Notes under the pieces: model-generated
Seen by the model: only the letters and a program-made list of their open reading frames with translations
What the model was told of the DNA's origin: nothing
The model's database searches: none
From: Pomacea canaliculata
Lineage: Eukaryota; Mollusca; Gastropoda; Architaenioglossa; Ampullariidae
DNA length: 64,000 nucleotides
Assembly (NCBI RefSeq): GCF_003073045.1
Contig: NC_037591.1
Location: 42,697,091 to 42,761,090 of the forward strand
Direction of reading: 5' to 3'
Shown: piece by piece, positions 47,415-61,099 of the stretch
Numbering within the stretch: position 1 is the first letter of the stretch
How the letters are laid out: every line of letters begins with the position of its first letter
Translations under genes and position numbers: made by a program

Positions 47415-49906
47415 AGATGGTGGTCAATGTGCGAGGAGTGTGAATGGAGGGACCTTGTGTGTGTGTTATAGAGAGAACGGAGGATAAAGAAAAGGAGGAA
47501 AAGAATAAAGAAAGTATGAAATGAAGGCAGCTAGAATGAAGGAAGGCGATGCTGCCATTGTGATTGGTGTTCGCTCCGTGCTCTGGTTGGTCCAGGACCT
47601 TGTAAGTAGGTAGTCAACAAACAGCAATCAGTGGCAATAGACTAATTAGCGGAAATAGCAACAAACGTTCGACCTCATTAGGCCACTCAAGCTCACCCAA
47701 GCCAAAGGTCGTGGCAGCTACTTTTCGATGCCAACTACACTTGGAAGACCACGCAGCGCCCTGGTAACGAGGAAAGCTTCCAGTCAGCCCCGGCATCACC
47801 GTCGGAAAAGATACAGATCGTGGGCTAGGTGAGCCTGACAGACCTCAGCGTGCATTGCGACGCCCTCAGCTCTTCCAGCCTCGCCTGTAGACACGAGCTC
47901 GTAAGTCTGCCAGTCTCTGGCACTGATGACACTCCTGGCACGCGGTGAAAGCGATATCCTGGCGATTCCCCAAACTTCCAGTCTCCCACCCCAAGTGCTG
48001 AGGTTTGTTTGCGGTGGTAAGCAGAAACACGGGGGCAACAAAGAAACATCTCAACGACTGGGCTCACCCTCCTTCCCCCAGCCCCCACCCGAACAGTACA
48101 CCCCTACAGTTCACCCACAGTTCACCCCCACAGTCCACCCCACAGTCCACCCCACAGCTCACCCCCACAGTCCCCCCACACATCCACCCCACAGTCCACC
48201 CCACAGCCACCTCCTGTTAACAGGAACCGACGGCAAGTTTGCGCTTGAAGCATTTCCGATGAACTCGCCACCCGAGAGGGAAGCTGTCGTCACCCAGGGT
48301 CACGCCTGCTGCACACGTCCATGCAAATGGCCGCTGATAAGACATTTCCGATTTTCCTCCTCTACAACATTTTCGTCAGCTGCGAGAGTGTCAGCGAGAA
48401 CATGGCTTCTCCTCCAAGTGGCAAAGGTTATTAGAGATTGAAATGACTCACTGACTGCTCCTGTCGTACTGAACACATCTGAACAAAGTGAGCTGATGCT
48501 CGGCTTTCTTTTTATTTTTGTCTTTTTCTCCATCACACTATTAGGCTTTGCTTTTCTCTCTCCCCATTCCATCTGTCTATCTTTATCTCTCAATCCATAT
48601 CTATCCATCTACTCATCTACCTTTATCAGTCTATCATTTCTATCATTGCAATCTCTTCATCTCTTCTACCTATCAATCTCTATATATTGATCTCTCTATC
48701 CCTCTATCCAACTTTATTATTGTATCTTCCCATTATCTTTATCACTCTATCAATCTGTTTCTTTATCTATCATCAATTGCTATCATTTAATCTATTCATA
48801 TCCTCGGCCTAATCTCTATCAATACGTATCTCACTCGCCCCTCTTCTCCATTGTTTCTCCTTATTTATTCCTTCTGTCCTCCATCCCAAACTCCTCGCAC
48901 TCTGTGATCTGTTCATTGTATTTTTATATAATTGCTATTTATCTTTCCGCTGCGAAAGGAGAGAAAGAAACACACACCGACTGATTGACAGGCGGTCAAG
49001 TATTCACATAATCTGATAAACAAAAATTCAAAAGAATCTTAAATTTTGTACTTAAACAAAACCCAGTGCAGCTGCTATTTTTAGGGTGTTGTTGTGGGTT
49101 TCATCCTGACCAGCTCCACAGCGGAAGCCAAAGTTTTTCCGATGAAAAGGATGAAGGAAGGAAAATGAAAGAAGACGAAACATATCTAAGTGATCACTCA
49201 CTTATTTTGGCCTTTGAGCTGGAGTGTGCATCAAGTTAATTTATGACCACCACTCTCAGTCGATCAGAACTCCCACTCATTCGTCTCCACTGCGCATGCG
49301 TGTGATCTCTGCACGTGACTCTCGCACGCGTCACATCTGGGGGAGAGCCGAAAGGCAGCGTACACAAGATGTCAGGCGGGGACCTGAGTAGTATAAACCA
49401 TGTTTCAACTGCGGCTTTTCAACTCGGGTTTCATCCGCCTTTTTTTTTTCAAAGCGAATCACTCGTCCTGTTCTCCGCTGTTTCAAGCACTTTGTTGTAC
49501 ATACGAGTTCTCCCCCCTTCCGATTCTCTCCCTTTTAAACTGCCACTGGAGGGGAGAGAATCCTCCGGCTTGATATTCCGCAGTCGCGATAAAGGCTCGA
49601 GAGGTGATTGCGTATCACACGCTTTCTTCAAACATCTTTTAACTCAGTGATGTTCATATGCGTCTGTCCGGGGCGATTTTCTTTGATACCTTTTCAAGGG
49701 ACATCAAAGGGGAGAACATAAGACATCGACTGTCAACGGTTTGCACCAGATCCAAGCAGCAGACGCCCGAGTTCTTACGACGAGGGGGAACAAGCTCCTG
49801 CACCCTCCCCCTCCCACCTCACCCGACCTCAAAACGTGTTTAGACTTCCAGCCACCTCGTCTACCCCAGTGGCAGCAGTGGCGTCGGCGACCCGATGGAA
49901 GGCAAA
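47415..49906. other. Intergenic DNA; candidate regulatory patch near 49.4-49.7 kb
   Basis: CT-rich TCTATC-type sequence at 48570-48800 and general AT-rich DNA. At 49420-49700 there is a high-complexity patch with a short perfect hairpin (GATTCTCTCCC at 49521 pairing with GGGAGAGAATC ending near 49562) and TTTGATACC...ACATCAAAGG TCF/LEF-like words. I see no supported gene. Confidence 0.3.
48094..48210. repeat. CCCCACAGT minisatellite
   Basis: Degenerate tandem units of CACCCCACAGTC, in 9-12 bp steps, C-rich on the + strand. Confidence 0.9.
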
Positions 49907-50206
49907 TCCTCTTTGTGGGTCAGGTCCTGTTTGTGGGTCAAGTCCTTTCTGTGGGTCAGGTGCTATCTGTGTGGGTCAGATCCTGTCTGTGGGGGTCAGC
50001 TCCCGTCTGTGAGGGTCAGGTCCTGTGTGTGGGGTCTGGTCGTATGTGTGGGGTCAGGTCCTGTGTGTGGGGTCAGGTCCTGTCTGTGTGTGGGGTCAGG
50101 TCCTGTCTGTAGGGCCATGTCCTGTGTGTGAGGTCAGGTCCTATCTGTGGGGTCAGGTCCTGTGTGTGGGATCAGGTCCTGTGTGTGGGGTCAGGTCCTG
50201 TCTGTG
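49907..50206. repeat. Minisatellite, about 19-20 bp x 15
   Basis: Degenerate head-to-tail units of GGGTCAGGTCCTGTCTGTG and variants over 300 bp. They create overlapping artificial frames rich in Val, Cys and Gly. Confidence 0.95.
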
Positions 50207-53200
50207 AGCTGCTCAAAGCTCGGCAGCCACGCAGCTTCACGTGCACAAGCACGTTGTCATGTTTACCTGTGAAGTTCAGTCAGGCGCGTTGTGCAACAAT
50301 AAACTCCCAGTGATGCTCGTCTTTAGTAAACATCCGTTGACATGAACATTGGTGTAAACCTGGTTTTCACTCAAATTTGAATAGGTAAACATCACGTGTG
50401 AAGAGGCCGACGGACGAGATAGCTGTGAGATGTGCGGCTCCATGATAATATATCAGTATAAATCTTGTGTTTTTAATGTATGTCACTTGGCACAAGGCAC
50501 TTGCTCTGTTGTAAGTGTCTAACATGTTGTTTATTGACAAACTCATCGTGCTTTGTTGCCATTGGCAATAAAACTGACATGCGCAGAGCCGTGGAATGTG
50601 GGACAAGGTGTGACCTGCACATAAAGGACGTTCCCAAGCATTTGCTAAACATACCACGTGTGATAACATTTTTATATTTGAGAAAAATTAGTTTCAAAAC
50701 ATGAAAACATTTAACCTATACAGTCAATAGTCTCCTCTGATTTGAATAAGAAACCTACAAAGTGGTTTAATGATGTGACGATTTGCTTTGATTGTTAATA
50801 TTTTGTTTGTAGTTCATAGCAAGACAATACTAATGATTTGGCTAACTTTGTTATAAAACAAACTAACTGCAAAACACCTGCAGTATTACTCATTTGTAAA
50901 TATCTACAATTTAGCTATATTAAGATTTAATTTATTAATATTTATTTATAAGGTATTAAATAGCAAATTTTAAAAAAACATAATTCATGTATGTTATCCC
51001 ATTGTGTATAAATACTCTCATTGTCTTTATCCTGATTCACCTAATTTATATTTTTTATTCAACTCAGGTGTCAATTATGACATGTGAGATTCATTATTAA
51101 AGGTAACTTAAAAAAAAGACGAAAAAATATATGATACACTCATTTCAAAGTTTGGAATTTCACAGGTGTGGTGCCAAAAATTACTATGCTCCTTGTTTAT
51201 TGTGTGTTTTGTGTGTGGAGACCACTCAATCGTGAACTCATCTCTTTGACCTGCTGCTTGCGTCATCAGCCACTGCGCATGCGTGCCAGCTCTTCGAGAC
51301 GCCACACTGCTCACGAAAGATTTCACGCACGAATGCCTGCAGCTGGGGAAGACAGAAGACAGAATGTTTACACAAACATGATGACAACATACACCACAGG
51401 CTGTCATAACATTTATTGTACTTTAATTGCCACAGTCACTGTCAGTGATTGTAAGGCTGTGTACAACATGCATGTGACTGGATGTTGATATTGTTGGTAC
51501 AGTTTGTAATATGTGTTCGTTTGCACGCACCAAAGGTCACACGCGCACCAAAGGTGACACAAACGACAAGTTATATATGTTTATAGCATCACGCGGGTAA
51601 TTATGGGATGCGGTCACGTGGCCTACTTTGTGTGTTTATGAGCACCAAACGATATCCGACTATGTGGAGCGCAGATTGTTCTCACAGTACCCGAACACAA
51701 GTCCTGTGTTCCCAAACACGTGTTGCTGACAAGAACATAAACACCGCCAAGTGGGACCCCCCCAGCTCCCGCTTATCACACAACAACACGTTATCACCAC
51801 GCGCGAGGCATTCTGGGATATCAGTGCATCTACAGTTAGCAGTTTAATCCACTGTTACATCTCTGGCCCCGGTGTAACTTTGCTGTGTTCCACACACTGC
51901 GAGAACATCATCCTCCTTGTCTGTTAGTCTCTCTCTGTGGACTAAGCTATGTACGAAAGGAAAGAAAGGAGGGATGAAATTCCAAAGACCTCTAAGAAAA
52001 CTCCTTGGCGCATGGCTAAACCGAATACTGTCATCCAGCGCTGAAATTTGCTTCCTAGACAAAAATAATCCTGTAGAAAAAACTAACACTTGAAACATTA
52101 AAGATATACCCACTTCATTCTTCAAATCTGATGTGATATGGTGAAGTGGTCAGACAACCTGTGGATGTATATACATCCGTAGAGTATTCTCAGTGGCTAC
52201 TGCTAGTCATGTGACCACCATCAACACTGTGCAGACAGGTGTATGAGATGTTGGTACAACAACACCAGTCTGGGAAGCATACAGAGTGGGTTAAAGTTAA
52301 AGTCGTGTTGTTGAGAATGGTTTTGATGGTGTCTGGCATCAAGGAGGTGGGAGGGTTGGTAAAGTATTTGCATCAGAATTTAAAGATGGCGTAGATCCAA
52401 CAGTTCAGTAATGGAGAATAATGAAAAATATCAAGGTGTAAATAAGTATTCTAGTACTATGAACAATCTAGTATGTGATTACATGCCGGCATTCTTAAAA
52501 GGGGAAATAATTTTCTCTCTATTATGGTATGAATTCATGAAGATCGTAATGGTCATAGAAGTATTGCTGGATTAGAATAAACCAAAAACTTTTATTCTGT
52601 AAGTTGTTTTATTTATCTTCTGCTTTTTTTTGCTTTAATATGATGCTTTAATCTCTCTCGTGTCATAATGACAGTTACATTTAAAGTCAGTTACATTTAA
52701 GGTTTCAAGTGTCACGACTCTCTAAGGTTGTGTGTGTGTGACTGTGTGTGTGTGTGTGAGAGAGAGTATGTGCGTATGCGTGTGTGTGTGTGCGTGCACG
52801 TGAGATGTAAGATAAAACTTGATAACACAAGAGAAAACTTGCAGGAGTAGTAGAGACCAAACGAGAATACTACAGGGCTCCAGCCCCGCCATTGTGGGTG
52901 TAGAATAATTCCTGTCGCCTGTGACACGGAGGCCATTTTTCAGCCATAACTTCCATCATCGATTTCAACTTAGGACGATGGCTCACCAGCTTCTTGGATT
53001 TCACCCTCGATGTGCTATCTCCTCGATAAGGAGAGGCGATCCCGTCCAGAGGTTTCAAGAAAATGACTGGTTTCCAAAGGAAAAGGAGGTCTTCATATTG
53101 TTTTTTTATATTGTTATTGTTTTCGAATCAACACACACACACACATTCACAAATATATATATATTCACATGTTTAAAAAAAGTGAAATCTTCCAAAGAAC

Positions 53201-53330
53201 GACGAAAGAAAAACTATTGTTTACTTAATTCGGTTCAGTGAAGACAGCTAGTGTGTGCGCGCTCTTTGATGTTTTATTTTTATTTTGGTGTGATTATATT
53301 TTATTTTTGGCAATCCCAGAGTTCAACACA
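50207..53330. other. Intergenic DNA, no gene seen
   Basis: AT-rich from 50700 to 51120, with a GT array at 52728-52800. No exon, RNA gene or complete mobile element is supported. Confidence 0.4.
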
Positions 53331-53620
53331 GTGACGACAGTGCGAGTGACCCGAACGTCGGCCTTGGGATAACAGATTGTCTCCCCTGAGGAAGAGTGCT
53401 CGCCCGCGTTGTGTGTATCACGTGATAAACGGCGCTCATCAAAAAATCGCAACCCGCGGCTTCCTCAGCTTTCATCTTTTGGCGGCGACGCGTTTCATAA
53501 AAGTCGACTTATAGGGAGGGACGAATTATTTATTAGCCACTTTTCCGCGCGTCCGAGCACTAATCCATTGTAACGAGCCAACCAGATGAACGCATTCAAA
53601 AGCCATTAGAAGAGACACCA
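53330..53620. promoter_or_regulatory. Candidate regulatory block with homeodomain-type sites
   Basis: A CpG-bearing, repeat-free segment including TTTCATAAAAGTCGACTTATAG (a loose palindrome with TCATAAA and CTTATAG half-sites), AATTATTTATTAGCC and ACTAATCCATTG (a TAATCC bicoid/Otx-type word). These motifs are dense compared with the flanks. The function is inferred. Confidence 0.3.
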
Positions 53621-54052
53621 GCTACCCTCCTTCCGTTCTTGATTTATGTTTAAGGTTTTATTCGGCCCCTTTCTCTGTTCCCTCCCATTGCCATTTTCCT
53701 TGCGCTTATTGAAACCTCTCCTGTCGTTTGAGGCCACCGTTTGTCCGCCATCACCGCACATGCTGCTGTAGGGAGGGTTTGGAGGATTCAGTTTGGCCAC
53801 AGTCCTCCTCGCAGACGACGTCCTTCATGGCTGTCTGCGCCAACGATGCCTGGGGGCAGTTGTGGGGGATCTTTACGGGTGAACAGGCTTTTCTTGTCTG
53901 CAGTTTCCTTGTGCTTGTGTGTGTGTGTGCGTACCTGCGTGCCTGCTTGCGTGTGTGAGTGTGTGTGGGATTTTTTTAAAGATGATCATAGACTTTGAAC
54001 TCATCGAGCAAGAACTATAGCTACATAACCCTGCTTACCTGCCCACACCGCC

Positions 54053-54667
54053 ATGGCTGTGCTTGTAGTCGCCGATACACGGGGTTGTGGACTCTTGTCC
54101 TCCTGCTTGGCTCCCTTGGCACAACAAGTGACACAGCCACCAGCAGGCCACCCCTGTATGTACACAATCTACCCACGTGGACCCACGCAAGAAGACGCAG
54201 ACAGAATGAATAGAGAGTGGGACCCGTCTGACAGGTGAGTAAGACAAGTGTGTATTACCATCGGTCATTATTGGTTACTGTTGATTACAGTTTGATTATT
54301 GTAAGTATCCATTCTTTTGAATAACACCAGACAGACCTTAGCAACAAAATGATTTAGAAGCGGAAGATAAGGACGCCGACATTTTCATAGAGGATTTTCG
54401 TTTATCTTCCAGCTTACAGTGTTTCAAGTTTGTTGTCAAGGATCATCAGTCATTTTGGATACAGCGTTGCCGAAGGATGACGAGAGCTGTGGACACTGGG
54501 AGGAACTGCAAAAGTACAGGTGTGATTGTAGAGCGAACTGTGAAGGCAGTCAAGTTGTTGCTGGATTCTGTCATCACAACTGGAATTGCGGAAGCAGGAC
54601 ACCCAGGACTTGTGGTTTCCTGAAGTATGTCACCTTGTGGTCAGAGTGGATTATGGGATTCGGATAA
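54053..54667 (+). other. Small unassigned ORFs around canonical splice sites
   Basis: A 61-codon frame from 54053 ends across a strong donor CAG|GTGAGT (54234/54235). After 176 bp an acceptor TTATCTTCCAG (ending 54412) precedes a frame to 54667 that is unusually rich in cysteine (pairs and singles such as QVCC, YRCDCRANC, HNWNCG). I recognise no family. Which frames are used together, and whether either is translated, cannot be settled from sequence alone. It may be chance. Confidence 0.2.
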
Positions 54668-57600
54668 ACCTGTGAGTTCTTCGTGGGCCGATGTCAGCAG
54701 GTATGACAGCTGTCGGTGTGTTTGGTTCTCACGTTGGTGACTGTTTATTATGTTGTCGTCTATGAGTAGGTGTGTGTGTGGATGTGTCTGTGTGTTTTTA
54801 TGTATTTGTATGTGCGTGAGGGAGCGATGGAGAAAGAAAGCGAGAGAAGGGATGAACAGGTAGATAAACAGAGGGAGGAGAGGTAAACACTCTCGAAAGC
54901 ACACACACACACACACGCACATATACCAAAAAATGAAACGGATGAATACACATTAATATAAGAGATTGTCCCTGCTCTCATTTTTTTTGGTATTACAAAA
55001 AATATTGCCTTGTGGGACACTTGTTTGTGTGTGTCAGACTATTTATTTTCGTCTTTAAAATGTCGCCTTTGTGGCTGAGTGCGATCACATGTTTGTACTG
55101 CTATGTTATGTCTGTGTGTTTGTCTGTCTCTCTAGCCTCGTGTCAGGTTCACAAGCTCTGTAACCTCCCATCCCCTTTCTTCTCACCTCCGTCTGACACC
55201 GGGTTTTTTAAAAAGCGATTGTTTCTCATCATTGTCTACTTACAAGGGAGATCACTTCAAAGTTTGCTTGCTATAAAGCTCCTCCATCTGTAGTTCTTTC
55301 ATGTGGCGTTGGACTGACAGGGGCAGAGAACAAAGAAACTTCAGCAAACAAGTCTGGCACCGCGGTGCTGTCGGTGTAGAATGCACACACAGGCCAGCAT
55401 CGTGCTGGAATCCCTGGTTCATGGGAAGCGAACCGCCAACCTGCTAGAAAAAACAAAATTTGAAATGTACAATACACTGGGCTGGGTAGATGGATAATTT
55501 GTTTACGTGTATACATGTATATATATATACGTGCGTGTGAGTGTGAGTGCCGTCTGGGGACTGGTTTGAAAAGTGTCAGCGTGTGTAGTGAGACATGAGA
55601 AGGTTGAGAACATGCATGGCTCAAGGAGGGAAAAAACAAACAAAAGGAAAACAAAAACAAAGCCGACAGGAATGTGTCTTCTACCCGCTCCCCCATTTCG
55701 CCGACAAGGCGTGAAGTGGAACTGACACACCATAGAACACAAACATCACCACATCGCCCACATCTCCAGGCCTCCTCCTTTTCTTATTATAACTTTATTT
55801 TCTCCTCCTGGCTCTGTACTCTCCGATTTGCCTGTGCTCTGCTTTTCTGTTTTTCGGATTCATTTTTCTGTCGAGCTGTCATTTGGTCTGTTGGTCTGTC
55901 GACGTTTCTTTCTTTCAGGACGAGCTGTATGTTATATTATCCTGTAACAAAGGACAACTAGGCTTTGCTGCAGAACTTGTCAGAAATAGTTTATCTGGTT
56001 TCAACAGAATTTGTAGAGATTTGTGAGATGTAATGCGAGGTACCTGCGTTTGAGTGCATACCGCGCACCTGTGTACGTACGTGCGTGTGGATGTGTGACA
56101 GACTATCCAATCCACACATAACAAACCACACATAACATCCACATAAACTACTGCTTGTCAAGTGTGCAGCTTCACGCACGGACAGACATACGGACGCGCT
56201 GGAAACCCTCTCAATGATTCTGTTCTAGGATTCTCTCCCTTTGCTGTTTACCCACTTTATCTTTTTTTCCCTCCTACGACTCCTCTATCAACCATTACAT
56301 GAAATATACATGTCAATACTATTAACCACACCAGGAAATTGCCGTGGGTTTAAATCATTATGCAGTTCACGTGTGTTTAATCTTAATCCATCACTGCTCT
56401 CGTCAGATGAGACGCCAACAGGGCGACAACCCAAAAAGTGTATTGGCTTTCACAGGAGAAAAATGGTATCATTATCAAATGTGGACATCAGCATGAAGTA
56501 ACAAGCTTTTGTGGAAAGCTGATGAAAACAAAAGACCTTTCTTTGTTGGAAGAGCAGGTCCGGGGGTGTGATTAACGGAGACTAAAGAACCCGACAGCTT
56601 TGAAAAAAGAAATTCCTGGGCTTCTGTCTCCACCACTGGTGTCTCATCTCGCGGAGCTCGCAATTTGCTGCAACTCTATCTCGCGAGATTTTAACTCTAT
56701 CGCGAGATTTCGGATGTCTAGCACTTCTGGAAATCGCCTGCCTTCTGCCTACCCGCGAGCCTGCAACACTCGAGAATCCATTTTCCTGGGAGAGGCGGGA
56801 TATCCGCAAATCGATGGCTTCTCATTTCGTGCAATTCCGATATTCTTCGATAGAATGCTGGCTGTCTGAGCCTTTGTTTTGGCTTAAACGGTTTTTGATG
56901 GTGGCTAAATCTGGCCAGAATCCCAAGCTGTGATGAATGGATTCTACCCCCTGCCACCAACACCACCACCCCCCAAACCTCCCCGGAAAAGTCTCGGTAG
57001 CGAAATATGAGGGAGACAGACAACCAGAGAGACAGAGATAAAGAGACAGAGAAGAACAGGGAGAGACGGGAAGATAGAATGAGAAGATAACGAAAGAGAG
57101 AGAGAGATCGAAAATGAGACGGACAAGACAAAAGGTTGAAGGAAAAATTAGTCTGGGAAAGGAGAAAGATGGAAGAAAACAATGCGTGTAGATGTCGAAC
57201 TCAAAATATTGTCGAACTGTTACCACGAGCTCTGCTCTTTACAAGACGATTGTGTAAAGGAGTTCGAAACCATTTCTTACTGATTGCCACGTGGAGATGA
57301 TGGAAGCAGCTGCTATCATCGCAAAATAAAAGTTTTAAAATGTTCTTAGTCAATTACTGATTAAAGACGATGTCGCCAACCAATTACATATAAAGTACAG
57401 CCTCTTCAAACACAGCAAATAAAAATAAAATGCTGCGCTATGGTATAAATAATGTTTTTTTATGCGAACTTAATTTAAACTTTACATTCATCTCTCCATC
57501 GATCATTCATTCGCTCATTCATGAAAGAAAGAAGATGCAGAGGGCAGTTAAGCAGATGACGAGAGATGGAGTGTGAACGACTCAGACAAATAACAAACAT

Positions 57601-60600
57601 AGATAATAATGCCATTGTTATTATGAATAAATACTAGAGAAAATTAAATTTATATTACGGGCAGTCTGCAGCTTTCATACGAGATGTAAGTTCTCAGGTG
57701 TTTGTGTGTGTAGCGGGGGGAGGGGAAGAGGGGCGGGATAGGGGTTTTCCTTCCATTAACCGCTAATAGTTTGTTATAATGCAGCTGTAAAGTCTAACAA
57801 CATCTTTAGTGATCATGTAACAGTATTAATTGCTTTATAAAAAAATATGTTTTCAATGTTTTACACTTGTATTGAGCACCTGTAACCGAGAACACGTGCA
57901 GGCATCTAAGACACAGACAGAGAACAAAGGGAGGAGGAGAGAGTGGTTTGTGTCTGATGAATGACAGTCGCCAGTGCGTGGATGGTTGCATACATGTGTT
58001 TGTCAGTGTGTATCTCTCTGTGTGTGTGTGTGTGTTGAAAGACCCGGCTGTGTGTGATTTAAGAAATGATTCAGCTGTATTTCAAGGGAGGTAACCAGCA
58101 ACCGTCGTCCACCTGTGTGTTGGCGCTCACTTGATGGAGTTGCCTGCCTCCTGAGTCCGTAGCGGGTTCCTCCTGCCACTGATACACAACATCTTTATAT
58201 TATTATTTCTTTGTGAGAGAAACACAATAGAACTATAAATGCTCAGTGAAAAACGTTTCTTAGAGAACAAAGGGAGGGACTAATAACCACTGAGACTTGC
58301 CTCCCATCCACTGCCACACCTGTCCTCTTGTTCACATCTAGCGAGTCATCAATGAAATGTTTGAATGTAATTTGAATGTTTTGTAGTTTACTGTGTTTTA
58401 TATTGTGATTTTTATATGCTATCTATCAGCTTACTCGGTGATTTGTGAATGTTTATGACGAGATGTTTATGTCTGTTCAACCAACTAGTGCTTTGTGCTG
58501 TTCACAATGTGAAGTGCTGCTGTCCTCATCTCTGTCAGGCTGTTCACAGAGCTACAACGTAGTGTTCACAGCGAGTTTGATAGGCATTAACAGAATATTT
58601 ATAATTTTTTCGTAATGTGATACTTGTTTTTATGTGAGACAGCTAAAGACCGTGATTAATGCACGCACAATCGGACGGTGTATATATAAACTCATATTTA
58701 CTCAGATTTACAAGCAGACTATAATATCAATACAGACACACGCGCACGCACACACAAACTGCGCGCGAGTAGACAAAAAAATAACATATGCAGGGAAACG
58801 ACCTCTGAGGCTTTAGGTTCCACAAGAGTGACTGTAATGTTGTGTAATTAGTTTCATTCTAAATAGTATGAAATGAACTGGCAATCCTTCATTACACAAT
58901 GATTTGTTTACTACTATTCAGTTTTCGTCACGCGACAAACAAGAGATTTTTAAAAAATCAAGAAATTGTGACCACAGCGGTGATGACTGCCATCTGTTTA
59001 GGTGTCAGATGAGTGGGTGAAAGGGATGGCGGGTGGAATTCAAGGACAGGTCACTCTAGCTGAGGTTCAAATACAGAATTGAGTCATATACCATAATTTT
59101 GACTGACAGTACTGCAAGTTTCCACAGTTTGATAATGGAAGCAATTTTCTTGATTATTATGTTTTGTTTTGGAGATAATGTTACACTCAAACACTCCAAG
59201 CACATTTCGTGAAGTCACGTGAAACAATTCCCTTGAAAAATGTCCCCAGACCCCGGCACTCATGCCCTAAGGTGAGTGTTGGCAGACAAACTCGTATATC
59301 TGAGTATTCTGAGATAAGTGAAGTTCCCCCACCACCCCTATTGCTGCAGACCTTGTCTAATAAATAAGCATTTCACAACAAACAGTGAAATATATCATTC
59401 CAGTTCTTGCTACAATTGTACCTATAGGTCAGATGGAAAACAACAACTGAGTTCCGGCTTAGTTTTGAAACTGCGAAGAGATAAAATAAACTTGCTGACA
59501 TGGAAACATCTACGAGGAGCTTAGCGAACAGAACCGAAGAAGAGACTGTTAATAAAGAGATGTGCAAGAAAAATGTAATGTTGTGCGTGTTTCCACACAT
59601 TACCTGTCGGGCAATTTTCCACTCACTTGTATTACACTTCACAAAGTGCGGGGTGGTTACAGACCCACAATGGCAGTTTGTAAAGCTCAGGATCAATATT
59701 TCACAGCATCCCATGCCGCAAGACAGAAAGCAATCTAAGCCCTAGAGAGAGTTTTTTGTACCCCACCCCCACCTACACCCACCCACCACCATCCACCCTC
59801 CCATCCACCCCGATCAAGTCTCGGTTTTGTGAAAAAGGAGCAGAAAACTCCGCGCCGCTTCTCGACATCGCCAGTAAATTTATGAAGGTTGGGCTCAGCG
59901 GGGAGGGGCTCATATAGAAGAGGCGCATGCTGGGAAGTAAACTAGAGTTGTCCCGCTTCGGAGACATGGCGTCTAGCTTTCTATCTCGGCTCGCTAGGGG
60001 GGCGCTGCTATAGAGAGATCCCCGTAAAACCTATCTTGCGAAAAATTATCTCCATCAACAGTTTTTCTTTCAAGGAGCTTTTAGGTCTTCACGCACGCAC
60101 GCAGCTGTCTGGCGCGAGTATGTGCACGCACACATCTACCGTCATGGAAACAGACTGTTGTGAGCACGCACGCACACACACACACACGCGCGCGCCCATG
60201 TACCTACGGAGTTGATGAGAAGAGCGAGCGAGGGAGGGAAAGAGAGAGAAAACTGTGGAAATGAGATCCGTGTTTGTGTTTAGAAAGGATAAACGCGGGA
60301 ACGATATCAACGACAATGATAACGATCTCTTTTTTCGTCATTCTATCCATGTCTCTCGGGCTTTTTTATATGTAACAAAAATTATAAGAATATCTAGATA
60401 ATAAGTTGAAGGCGTATTTGTTTCCTGATTACGGCAAAACATTTTCAATTCCTGTATCTTCAATTTTTTTGCTTTGGAATTTCATTCGATAATCCTTTCT
60501 GAAACAGGATAAGACAGCGGCTAAGAAAGAAGGAATAAAAGAAAGAAACAAAGAGAGATGTCGAGAGAGAGATAGAAGGAGAACCACCCCCCCCAAAAAA

Positions 60601-60630
60601 AAAAAAAAAAAAACGAAAGAAAATTGTGGG
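54668..60630. other. Intergenic DNA, no gene seen
   Basis: Mixed AT-rich DNA with GT/CA arrays (54771-54790, 54900-54920, 58018-58036, 60160-60195), GA-rich sequence at 57010-57180 and C/A runs at 60588-60613. A GC-richer patch at 56610-56870 contains repeated TCTCGCGAGATTT words. No coding gene is supported. Confidence 0.35.
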
Positions 60631-60722
60631 GAATAAGACGTGAACATCAAGAAGAATAAGATGTGAACACAAAGAAAAATAAGATGTGAACATAAAGAAA
60701 AATAAGATGTGAACATAAAGAG
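60631..60722. repeat. Tandem repeat, 23 bp x 4
   Basis: Units of AAAATAAGATGTGAACATAA plus AGA, the first two slightly diverged. On the minus strand they read as a hydrophobic FTSYFSLCSHLI repeat frame, which is an artefact. Confidence 0.9.
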
Positions 60723-61099
60723 GAAGGTTGTGCTGTTCATGACCGAGCATCGCGCTGCTGTGATACACGCACGTGAAGTTCCACATCAAAGCAGCGAGTT
60801 CAAGTTCCGAAAATTCTTGATGGGGTGGAATGTCACGTGACCTCTTGCGGTCAGCTCTTTCCAACCCTTCCTTCACATTATTTCATTCTTTCATTTCATT
60901 TTAAAATGCTTTGACGCCCCAGCCGCTCAGATCTCGTCACGTGATGTGCGGACATCGTGTGTCTGTGTCGAACAACGAGTGCTTACGAATTTTTCATTAT
61001 TTCAGTGCTTGTGTGGAGAGAGAGGAAAACATCCTGATAAACTCGCTTGTATCATTGACTTTCAGTTGATGAATCTTATCGGTTTACCCGATATCTATC

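Noticed and set aside
47926-48441. 171-codon ORF
   Set aside because: Its central part is a translated minisatellite of HPTVHP type; the rest has no motif.
59966-60013. ATGGCG start reading MASSFLSRLARGALL, like a mitochondrial presequence
   Set aside because: Stops after 15 codons with no convincing donor before the stop.
60429-60876. Hydrophobic minus-strand ORFs resembling membrane segments
   Set aside because: Produced by a 23-bp tandem repeat and an A/C homopolymer region.
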